From the NCBI GenBank assembly GCA_022709385.1, contig JAKLIX010000011.1, forward strand, positions 1-64,000: 64,000 bases of DNA, in the 5' to 3' direction. The translations under genes and the position numbers were made by a program. Shown here one piece after another: positions 1 through 6,605 of this stretch. This DNA is from Bacteroidota bacterium (GTDB lineage Bacteria; Bacteroidota; Bacteroidia; Bacteroidales; CAIXZF01). Numbering within the stretch: position 1 is the first letter of the stretch; each line of letters starts with the position of its first letter. The notes below the pieces were generated by a model. It did not search any database and was not told the origin of the DNA. It saw only the letters and a program-made list of their open reading frames with translations.

Positions 1-150
1 TCCTCACTTCATTCTTCTCAAGAGAGTGCATGGAAAGAAGCAAGAAGGTTAGCACGTGGAACCGGTTCCGAAGCTTTTTTAAAAGGTATCGATGGAAAGA
101 TAAGAGCTCGGAATAGCTATGGGAATGATCCTTATCCACCAAAAGGTTAA
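1..150 (+). CDS. DUF2188 domain protein, 3' end only
   Basis: The reading frame is open from the window edge to a TAA at 148-150, so only the last 49 residues are visible. They contain an AWKEARRLARGTGSEAF stretch and end in NSYGNDPYPPKG. From memory, DUF2188 proteins show the same C-terminal signature: an alanine/arginine-rich helix, a G+IR turn, then SYGNDPxPP. The function of the family is unknown; members are small and often sit in accessory regions. The gene ends 4 nt before the preferred start of the HAD gene, so the two are probably co-transcribed. The 5' end is outside the window. Confidence 0.6.
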   Translation, partial: SSLHSSQESAWKEARRLARGTGSEAFLKGIDGKIRARNSYGNDPYPPKG

Positions 151-154
151 CAAC

Positions 155-1024
155 ATGACGAAAATGATTCCTTTGGCAATCGTTTACGATTTTGACGGCA
201 CATTGGCACCTGGAAATATGCAAGAACGAGATTTCATACCAGCAATTGGTATGACTACTTCACAATTTTGGGAACAAGTTTCTGCAGAATCCAAAAAACA
301 TCAAGCGGATAATATTCTTGTCTATATGAAATTAATGTTGGACAAAGCAAATTCCGAAAAGGTTCAAGTGCGAGAAAAAGATTTTAAAAACTATGGGAAG
401 AATCTTTCACTTTTTGATGGTGTATTACCATACCATACCAATGATCAAAGCGAGAAAGGATGGTTCGACAGAATTAATATTTATGGAAAGGAAAGTGGAA
501 TAAAAATTGAACATTTCATTGTATCCTCGGGAGTAAGAGAAATGATTCAAGGTACTCCAATTGGGAAAAAATTTTCGGCAATTTATGCGTCTTCATTTTT
601 TTATGACCATCATGGTATTGCTAAATGGCCTGCATTGGCAATTAATTATACGACTAAAACTCAATACTTGTTTAGGATAAACAAAGGCTGCCTTGATGTT
701 AGCGATAATACTGAGATAAATCGTTATGTTCCTGATTCTGAGAGAAAAGTTCCATTTTCGAACATGATCTATATTGGTGATGGCGAAACTGATATACCCT
801 GTTTCAGATTAGTCAATGATCGAGGAGGATATTCAGTAGCAGTTTATAAACCAAAGAAAAAAGGGGCTAGGAATAAACTCTGTAAACTTGCAGAAGGTGG
901 ACGAATAGATTTCCTCGCTCCAGCAGATTATTGTAATAATAGTAAGTTAGATAAGATTATTAAATCGATCATTGATAAAGTTCAAACGGATAACTATTTA
1001 AACGAATTTCGAGGCAGGGAATAG
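155..1024 (+). CDS. HAD-superfamily phosphatase-like protein
   Basis: This is a 289-residue haloacid-dehalogenase-fold protein, probably a phosphohydrolase related to phosphoserine phosphatase. Motif I is DFDGTLAPG near residues 12-20, supplying the nucleophile and acid/base aspartates. Motif II is the serine in IVSSGVREM near the middle, and motif IV is IGDGETDIP near residue 210. The start at 155 is preferred over the in-frame ATG at 119 because the upstream gene stops at 150 and an AAAGG lies 8-10 nt upstream. The substrate cannot be read from the sequence. It lies beside the regulator of a restriction-modification cassette in the same A+T-rich block, which suggests it travels with that cassette; a link to defence is inference only. 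Confidence 0.7.
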   Translation: MTKMIPLAIVYDFDGTLAPGNMQERDFIPAIGMTTSQFWEQVSAESKKHQADNILVYMKLMLDKANSEKVQVREKDFKNYGKNLSLFDGVLPYHTNDQSEKGWFDRINIYGKESGIKIEHFIVSSGVREMIQGTPIGKKFSAIYASSFFYDHHGIAKWPALAINYTTKTQYLFRINKGCLDVSDNTEINRYVPDSERKVPFSNMIYIGDGETDIPCFRLVNDRGGYSVAVYKPKKKGARNKLCKLAEGGRIDFLAPADYCNNSKLDKIIKSIIDKVQTDNYLNEFRGRE

Positions 1025-1086
1025 ATTAATGTTATCATCATGGTTTTTTCCTATGGTAGCAAACTTCCGATAATTTCATCATTTCC

Positions 1087-1740
1087 ATGAATAAAATTAA
1101 ACAAGTTCTTGAAGAAAAGGGAGTCAAGCAAACCTGGTTGGCTGAAAGGCTTGGTAAAAGTTATAATATGGTGAATTCATATGTTCAGAACAGAAGGCAG
1201 CCAAGTTTAAACGTTTTGATGAAGATCGCAACTATTCTTAAGGTTGAAGTAAGTGTTCTGATTGACAATGGTATTCCGGGTAATGGTAATATAAAGTATA
1301 ATGCACCAATTCATGGAACAAATACTATGAACGAACCGGAAGCGTCCTATACGAAAACAGTAAAAATACCAGTAGTGGGAAATGTTTCCTGCGGACTACC
1401 AATTCTTGCCGAAGAAAATATTGAAACGTATATCACTGTTTCAGAGCGCATTATCAGGTCTTCTTATTCTTATTTTATTTTAAGGGCATCCGGTGATTCG
1501 ATGGATGATGCAGGGATCAAAGATGGTGATCTGGTTTTAATCAGACAGCAATTGACTGCAAATAACGGAGATAGGGTAGTTGCTTTAATTGATGATGAAG
1601 CCACTATAAAGGAATTTCATCATAAAGGGAGTATGATAGTCTTAAAACCCCAATCAAAGAACAGTCAACATCAACCAATTATTCTCTCGGAAGATTTTAG
1701 AATTCAGGGAGTTGTAGAATCAGTTATACCAAGGGTATAG
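1087..1740 (+). CDS. XRE/S24 LexA-like autoproteolytic regulator
   Basis: The 217-residue protein has an N-terminal XRE helix-turn-helix (residues about 3-60, with KQTWLAERLGKSYNMVNSY) and a C-terminal S24 peptidase domain (about 90-215). The catalytic dyad is visible as Ser138 in ASGDSM and Lys175 in EATIKEF. A likely self-cleavage bond is Cys102-Gly103 in NVSCGLP; UmuD also uses Cys-Gly, while LexA and lambda CI use Ala-Gly. Such proteins are repressors that cleave themselves when RecA filaments form. It sits 92 nt upstream of the methyltransferase on the same strand, so it may act as controller of the restriction-modification genes. That control is inferred from position. Confidence 0.8.
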   Translation: MNKIKQVLEEKGVKQTWLAERLGKSYNMVNSYVQNRRQPSLNVLMKIATILKVEVSVLIDNGIPGNGNIKYNAPIHGTNTMNEPEASYTKTVKIPVVGNVSCGLPILAEENIETYITVSERIIRSSYSYFILRASGDSMDDAGIKDGDLVLIRQQLTANNGDRVVALIDDEATIKEFHHKGSMIVLKPQSKNSQHQPIILSEDFRIQGVVESVIPRV

Positions 1741-1763
1741 TGCTGGAGTGGAAGTGCTCTTGA

Positions 1764-1825
1764 TAAGTTTGTTAATAAGTAACTCTGGGACCATCAAGTA
1801 TTCTAAAACCCAATAAGTAGATTTG
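1764..1825 (+). promoter_or_regulatory. two -7 boxes upstream of the methyltransferase gene
   Basis: Two perfect matches to the Bacteroidota -7 element TAnnTTTG lie in the spacer before the methyltransferase: TAAGTTTG at 1764-1771 and TAGATTTG at 1818-1825. The second ends 7 nt before the ATG and would give an almost leaderless transcript. Neither has a TTTG at the expected -33 distance, so confidence is modest. Confidence 0.3.
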
Positions 1826-1832
1826 TTGATAT

Positions 1833-3110
1833 ATGGAAATAAAATATTCAGACATAAGAAAGCACCTGATTAAAAAGGATAATCAATGGGACGGGGAGGG
1901 TTTAGCTTTCGTTACACATTATCTTCAATCTCAGGATAATGGATCCTCAAAATATTTCCGGAAAGAGGCTGAAGAATACCTTGAGACCCTTATCCATGAC
2001 TTGGAATTTAATTATGTACTCCCTTTTCATTTTGATATTCCATTTCCACCCACGGAAAATCACGATTTTAGGTTTATTGATCTGTTTGCAGGAATAGGTG
2101 GTTTTCGTATTGCTTTTCAGGAACTTAATGGAAAGTGTGTCTATTCCTCTGAGTGGAATAAATATGCGAAAATAACTTACGAGGCTAATTTCGGGGAAGT
2201 ACCATTCGGTGATATTACCAGGATTGATGAAAATAAAATCCCGGACCATGATATCCTGGTTGGTGGGTTTCCCTGTCAACCTTTTAGTATTGCTGGTGTA
2301 AGTAAAAAGAATGCGCTGGGAAGGCACCATGGTTTTCTTGACAAGACCCAGGGCACATTATTTTTTGATATTGCAAGGATCATTGAATCCAAAAAGCCAA
2401 AGGCTTTCTTGTTGGAGAATGTAAAGAACTTGCGATCTCATGACAGAGGCAAAACATTCAGAATCATAAAAGAAACATTGAAAGAACTTGAATACCATGT
2501 TTTTGATGAGATTCTGGATGCGAGACACTATGTTCCCCAACACCGTGAACGTATTTTTATTGTTGGATTCAGTAGAAAATATTTTGGAGAAAAGGTAGAA
2601 TTCAAATTTCCGGAGCCACCTGAAGGGGAGAAGAGGTTTGGAGATATTTTAGAAAGTAGACCTGATCCAAGATATACATTGTCAGATCATCTATGGGGGT
2701 ACTTACAGGAATACGCCCGAAAGCATAAGGCAAAAGGTAATGGATTTGGTTTTGGCCTGACTGATGTGAATGGAGTGGCTCGTACATTAAGTGCGAGATA
2801 CTACAAGGACGGTTCTGAAATATTGATAAAGCAAGGCAATGGTAATAACCCAAGAAGGCTAACTCCTGAGGAGTGTAAAAGACTTATGGGCTTCCCAGAG
2901 GAATTTTTAATTAAAGACATAGGTGTTTCTGATACACAGTTATATAAACAATTTGGTAATTCGGTCGCTGTTCCGGTCGTAAGGGCTGTAGCAGCCTCCA
3001 TGATGGAAATTATTCGTTCTCATAAAAAGGATAATATGGAGGTACTCAGAAAGAAAAGGGTAAAGGTACTTACCCAATCACAAGTAAAGAATGTCACTGC
3101 CAGCAATTAA
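1833..3110 (+). CDS. dcm: DNA (cytosine-5-)-methyltransferase, Dcm/M.EcoRII type
   Basis: This 425-residue enzyme transfers a methyl group from S-adenosylmethionine to C5 of cytosine in its target site, protecting host DNA from the neighbouring nuclease. The conserved motifs occur in order: motif I FIDLFAGIGGFRIAF (about 81-95), motif IV GGFPCQPFS with nucleophile Cys148, motif VI ENVKNL, motif VIII QHRERIFIVGF, motif IX RLTPEECKRLMGFP, and motif X QFGNSVAVPVV. An N-terminal extension of about 78 residues before motif I is also typical of Dcm and M.EcoRII. The neighbouring EcoRII-family nuclease and Vsr point to a CCWGG-like site, but the target cannot be read from the sequence. It converges with vsr, whose stop lies 13 nt beyond its own. 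Confidence 0.93.
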   Translation: MEIKYSDIRKHLIKKDNQWDGEGLAFVTHYLQSQDNGSSKYFRKEAEEYLETLIHDLEFNYVLPFHFDIPFPPTENHDFRFIDLFAGIGGFRIAFQELNGKCVYSSEWNKYAKITYEANFGEVPFGDITRIDENKIPDHDILVGGFPCQPFSIAGVSKKNALGRHHGFLDKTQGTLFFDIARIIESKKPKAFLLENVKNLRSHDRGKTFRIIKETLKELEYHVFDEILDARHYVPQHRERIFIVGFSRKYFGEKVEFKFPEPPEGEKRFGDILESRPDPRYTLSDHLWGYLQEYARKHKAKGNGFGFGLTDVNGVARTLSARYYKDGSEILIKQGNGNNPRRLTPEECKRLMGFPEEFLIKDIGVSDTQLYKQFGNSVAVPVVRAVAASMMEIIRSHKKDNMEVLRKKRVKVLTQSQVKNVTASN

Positions 3111-3123
3111 CTGGACTGAACAA

Positions 3124-3540
3124 TTAACAGGATATAGTTTTAACTAGGTTTTCAAGTGTTATATCTCTTTTATCAGTTTTTAGTTCACATTCCCAAATAG
3201 TTATAACTTTCCAGCCTTCATTTAGTAATACGGTGTAGCTTTCTTTGTCTTTTTTTTGATTCCGGTTTATCTTGTCAAGCCACCATTTTGTTCTGGTTTT
3301 GGGTACAACAAAATATTTGCATCCTTCATGGCCATGCCAGAAACATCCGTGAATGAAAATGACTGAATGAAATTTCTTTAAAACTATATCTGGTTTTCCT
3401 GGCAGTTTTTTAACATGGAGACGATACCTAAAACCATGAGAGTGTATGAATTTACGGACCAGCAGTTCGGGTTTGGTGTCCTTCGCTTTTATCCGGCTCA
3501 TATTATATGAGCGGACTTCCGGTTCATGAACGTCAGCCAT
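3124..3540 (-). CDS. vsr: very short patch repair endonuclease Vsr
   Basis: The 138-residue protein nicks 5' of the T in T:G mismatches that arise when 5-methylcytosine deaminates within Dcm-type sites, starting short-patch repair. Family signatures are all present: SRIKAKDTKPE at the N terminus, catalytic Asp in LPGKPDIVL, the HGCFWHGHEGC zinc/active-site block, TRTKWW, and WECEL. A longer reading frame begins at 3573, but the ATG at 3540 gives the usual Vsr N terminus and overlaps the upstream nuclease gene by only 8 nt, indicating translational coupling. Its presence strongly suggests that the neighbouring methyltransferase makes 5mC in a site resembling that of Dcm. Confidence 0.92.
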   Translation of the reverse strand: MADVHEPEVRSYNMSRIKAKDTKPELLVRKFIHSHGFRYRLHVKKLPGKPDIVLKKFHSVIFIHGCFWHGHEGCKYFVVPKTRTKWWLDKINRNQKKDKESYTVLLNEGWKVITIWECELKTDKRDITLENLVKTISC

Positions 3541-4750
3541 TAATTCGTTTTTGCCGATCAAGAACAATCGCAATAAACTCAGATAAAGTTTGAATAGCTC
3601 TTTGCTGATCTTCAGAGTAAGTACTCATTAATGGTTGAGGTAGAACTAGTTGCAGATTCTGAGCAGCCATTTCCGTTGTTTGATTCTCACTAATAGCTGG
3701 TTCCAATGTGATAAGATGTTTGTTTGTAATCCTGTCTGCTTCAGATAGGACCTGCCTCCAGCGATCTTTTGCAGTTGTTTTAACCCCAAGCATAGTGAGT
3801 AAATGATGTGGGAATCCAGGCGTGTGATAATTTTGTATATCCGGAAAGATGAAATCGGGTTTATTGTTTCTCTCAGTTCTGGCTCCTTTTGAAAATGAGA
3901 TATGGTGGGAACCAAAAATAAATGCAAGATGATTCTCAAATGCTAATCCCGCTCTTGCTTTTCGTCTATTCTGAATACTTAGGGAGTACGAAACAAACTC
4001 ATCAACATCTGTACCATTAATGCCGAATCCCTTTGCAAGTTTTTCGGCCACAATGTGTTTCTCAAGTGTTTTAAAAAGTAACTCCTCTCTTTCCAACCAT
4101 GCGATCAGGGTATTATCCGGTTCATAAATAGGCGAAGCCTCAGAAAGTGTGGACCGCGCATACTCAGAAAACCTTAGGGAAGTAGGGAAGTCCTTTCCAA
4201 AATTCCTGATAAGATCGTCAAGAAAATCCGGAGCTGTTTCAGGAATCTCGAATCCCAGGGAGGTAATAATAAAATTACCTGCATACGAAAGTTTAATATC
4301 TTCCTCATTGAAATCACGAACAATAAAATAATTGGCAACTTCCTCAAGGCCAAAAAGCCAAAGTAGCTGCTGTTCCGAGGTGGATCCTTGTTCAGCAACA
4401 ATGACAACCAGGTTATTGTTTCCAGTGCGACCAATGACAACTAAATCACCTGTAACAGCTTTATTTACAACTTGATTCGTTGAATAGTATAATCTGTACT
4501 CTGTTCTTTTAGGGTGGTTTTCGCGGGCATCATACCAAGTAAGAGTGCCACTGTCTTTAGCAATCCTTTCCTCATTATCTGCCAAGTAAATAAAATGACC
4601 TTTAAAATTAATCTTTTCTGTTCCAAATATCTTTTTAAAGTCAGAAATACCATTAAATTCGTGCTGATTAGAAGTTGTCGGTTCAATTTCAACTTCGCTC
4701 AGTCTTTTAGCACCGATTCCACTGAAATATTTGGATAACACACTTGACAT
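3533..4750 (-). CDS. EcoRII-family type II restriction endonuclease
   Basis: The protein is 405 residues from the preferred start, essentially the length of EcoRII. The C-terminal catalytic half shows the EcoRII block NRRKARAG, then KPDFIFPD, then GVKTTAKDRWRQVLSEADRI, which carries the PD...K nuclease residues and the KDRWRQ signature. The N-terminal half, including KRLSEVEI and a following variable region, corresponds to the effector-binding domain of EcoRII, so this is likely a two-site (type IIE-like) enzyme. An in-frame start at 4771 exists, but a perfect -7 box lies at 4755-4762, inside that longer frame, favouring ATG 4750. vsr follows with an 8-nt overlap. The pair is convergent to the methyltransferase. 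The exact target is unknown; CCWGG is the reference for the family. Confidence 0.88.
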   Translation of the reverse strand: MSSVLSKYFSGIGAKRLSEVEIEPTTSNQHEFNGISDFKKIFGTEKINFKGHFIYLADNEERIAKDSGTLTWYDARENHPKRTEYRLYYSTNQVVNKAVTGDLVVIGRTGNNNLVVIVAEQGSTSEQQLLWLFGLEEVANYFIVRDFNEEDIKLSYAGNFIITSLGFEIPETAPDFLDDLIRNFGKDFPTSLRFSEYARSTLSEASPIYEPDNTLIAWLEREELLFKTLEKHIVAEKLAKGFGINGTDVDEFVSYSLSIQNRRKARAGLAFENHLAFIFGSHHISFSKGARTERNNKPDFIFPDIQNYHTPGFPHHLLTMLGVKTTAKDRWRQVLSEADRITNKHLITLEPAISENQTTEMAAQNLQLVLPQPLMSTYSEDQQRAIQTLSEFIAIVLDRQKRING

Positions 4751-4754
4751 GCTC

Positions 4755-4762
4755 CAAAGATA
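4755..4762 (-). promoter_or_regulatory. -7 box of the restriction enzyme-vsr operon
   Basis: CAAAGATA on the plus strand reads TATCTTTG on the minus strand, a perfect TAnnTTTG. It ends only 4 nt before ATG 4750, predicting a leaderless or nearly leaderless mRNA and ruling against the longer start at 4771. No TTTG is found at the -33 distance. Confidence 0.4.
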
Positions 4763-4818
4763 ATAATACAATCAAACCATTCTAAACATGATACTTGTAT
4801 TTTCTCCTGCATCGCTTG

Positions 4819-4851
4819 TTTGACCAATTAAGTGAAAAATATATAGTTTTG
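4819..4851 (+). promoter_or_regulatory. Bacteroidota-type promoter of the DUF2442 gene
   Basis: TTTG at 4819-4822 and TAGTTTTG at 4844-4851 are separated by 21 nt, matching the -33 TTTG / -7 TAnnTTTG architecture of the primary sigma factor of this phylum. Transcription would run to the right with a leader of about 100 nt before the DUF2442 gene. Confidence 0.55.
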
Positions 4852-4960
4852 TTTTGCAATCACTTATAAGAAAACAGGGCAACCATAATAGAATACTTAC
4901 TTTTTCTTTTACAACACACTGATTGGGAAAAGCATTCAATTTTCAATATGTAGGTTAAAA

Positions 4961-5233
4961 ATGAGGTCATTACAAAAAAGGTGTAAGTATCATATCATTA
5001 CTGCAGCCTATCTTCAGGGGCATGAAATAGAATTGACCTTTGCCGATGGCACCAATAAGATCATCAATTTCCATTTGTTTCTCACAGAAGATGGTAATCC
5101 GATGAACACCCAGTTCCGGCCTGTCAGTGCTTTCAAAAAGTTTTTTATTGACCGGGGAAATTTGTGTTGGCCTGATCATGAAATGGAGTTTGAAGGAGAG
5201 TACTTGTACAAACTTTCAGGCGAGTTGGTCTAA
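4961..5233 (+). CDS. DUF2442 domain protein
   Basis: The 90-residue protein matches the DUF2442 pattern: a helix leading into YLQGHEIELTFADGTNK, a central block with FKKFFIDRGNLCWP, then an acidic GEYLYKLSGELV end. The molecular function of DUF2442 is not established; members are often encoded beside DUF4160 proteins in toxin-antitoxin-like pairs. Here no DUF4160 partner is visible on either side. A well-formed promoter lies about 110 nt upstream. It closes the A+T-rich island and is followed by a hairpin shared with the convergent TPR gene. Confidence 0.7.
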   Translation: MRSLQKRCKYHIITAAYLQGHEIELTFADGTNKIINFHLFLTEDGNPMNTQFRPVSAFKKFFIDRGNLCWPDHEMEFEGEYLYKLSGELV

Positions 5234-5307
5234 AAGTGAAGTCCATATTATTGTTACCATATTTTATCCCATAATTAATATTATGTTAAATAGGGTTTTT
5301 AACAATA

Positions 5308-5327
5308 AGGGGTAGCATCCTACCCCT
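5308..5327. terminator. hairpin between the convergent DUF2442 and TPR genes
   Basis: AGGGGTA and TACCCCT form a perfect 7-bp stem around a 6-nt loop. The hairpin lies 9 nt past the TPR stop and about 75 nt past the DUF2442 stop. U-tracts are weak on both strands, so it is a plausible but imperfect bidirectional terminator. Confidence 0.45.
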
Positions 5328-5336
5328 CATTATCAA

Positions 5337-6506
5337 TTACTTTTGCTCGAATTGATGAAGTTTCTCTTCAATACCTTTCCGTTTTTCCTCCATATTCAAC
5401 CTTGCATAGATTTGTTTCAGCGCATACATGGTCTGAATGTCATCGGCACGAAGTTCGAGGGCTTTTTCCAGGTAAGGAATGGCCTGGTTCCACATGGCAT
5501 CATACTTCTCTTTTTCCTTTGCATAAAGGTTCATGTCCATGATGGCGTCGGCTGCTTTGAAAATATTCACCCCGGTATTGAAATACAGGATTCCCAGGTT
5601 ATAAATGGCATCGAAGTAATCTGCCTGGATATCAATTGCCCTTTTGTAGGCATTCTCGGCCTCTTTGAAGTTACCGGTGGAATCCCACAATGTCCCTACC
5701 GCAAAATAGATGGTCGGATTGGTGGGGTCCATTTCCATGGCATTATACAGGTTTTTCTTGGCTTTATCCATATCTTTCATGGCCAGGTAGAGGTTGGTCT
5801 CTGTAATCAGCAGATCCAGGTTTTCCTTGAAAAGATTACGGCCGTCGCTGGCCATTCTGAGGGCCATGGAGGTGTCCGAAAGGGCTTTGTAAACATTTGA
5901 TATAGAAACATATACATTAGCTTTCTTGTATCCAAGGTTTAATAGTTTCTGATAATACTGCAGGGCTTTCAGATTGTCACCTGCCTTTTGAGAAACAAAG
6001 GCGATGTTATACATGGCGAGGGTGTCGATTTTTCCGAAGCCTTCGTTGATTTGAAGCGAGGTTTCAAACAGGCTGGCTGCTTTGGCGAATTCATTCTTAT
6101 CCTGGCTTTTTTCGCCGTTTTCGTAAGCCCATACTCCCCTGTTGAAGAACATCTCCCCTACTGCCAGCATTCTGGGAATGAGTTCTTCTTCATATTTTTT
6201 CTTTGTATCAAATTGAAGGGCCTTACGGAATGACTCGTAGGATTCATTCAGCGGGTCGGGATGCAAACCCTGGTATGCAGGGACTTTTGATATGGAAAGG
6301 TCGTAATAGATACTTCCCCTGTAAAGCCAGGTTTTCGGATCTGTCATAGTCGATTCATAGGCGGCGGCTTTGTCGATAGAGGCTTTTGCCTTGTCCAGTT
6401 TGCCTTTGTTCCATTCTCTGTAAGCATTCTGAACTTCTGTTGACTGACTCCAGGCAAAGGACACCATTCCCAGTGCCAGGGCCAATAAGATCAAATGTTT
6501 TTTCAT
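5337..6506 (-). CDS. exported tetratricopeptide repeat protein
   Basis: The 389-residue protein begins with a signal peptide (MKKHLILLALALGMVSFAWSQ), so it should act in the periplasm or cell envelope. The rest is helical repeat, with TPR-like units such as LYNAMEMDPTNPTIYFAVGTLW, here described by its key NP and A/Y spacing, and AIDIQADYFDAIYNLGILYFNTG in the C-terminal half. TPR arrays bind partner proteins; no enzymatic domain is visible. It stands alone between gyrA and the accessory island and has no obvious operon partner. Its partner is unknown. Confidence 0.75.
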   Translation of the reverse strand: MKKHLILLALALGMVSFAWSQSTEVQNAYREWNKGKLDKAKASIDKAAAYESTMTDPKTWLYRGSIYYDLSISKVPAYQGLHPDPLNESYESFRKALQFDTKKKYEEELIPRMLAVGEMFFNRGVWAYENGEKSQDKNEFAKAASLFETSLQINEGFGKIDTLAMYNIAFVSQKAGDNLKALQYYQKLLNLGYKKANVYVSISNVYKALSDTSMALRMASDGRNLFKENLDLLITETNLYLAMKDMDKAKKNLYNAMEMDPTNPTIYFAVGTLWDSTGNFKEAENAYKRAIDIQADYFDAIYNLGILYFNTGVNIFKAADAIMDMNLYAKEKEKYDAMWNQAIPYLEKALELRADDIQTMYALKQIYARLNMEEKRKGIEEKLHQFEQK

Positions 6507-6605
6507 ATTATTGGTGTTTGATTGTTGTTCTTCCTTTCAGATGCAAATAACGTGCAAACCTAGCAGATTTCTGTGATTCAGGCAATACTTTAGCAACCTT
6601 CATCT

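Noticed and set aside
119..154. HAD start at ATG 119
   Set aside because: It would overlap the DUF2188 gene by 32 nt; ATG 155 follows that stop and has an AAGG upstream.
5343..5900. 185-residue plus-strand frame opposite the TPR gene
   Set aside because: It is antisense to the TPR protein, rich in Phe/Gly/Ile from the complement of repeat codons, and has no start context.
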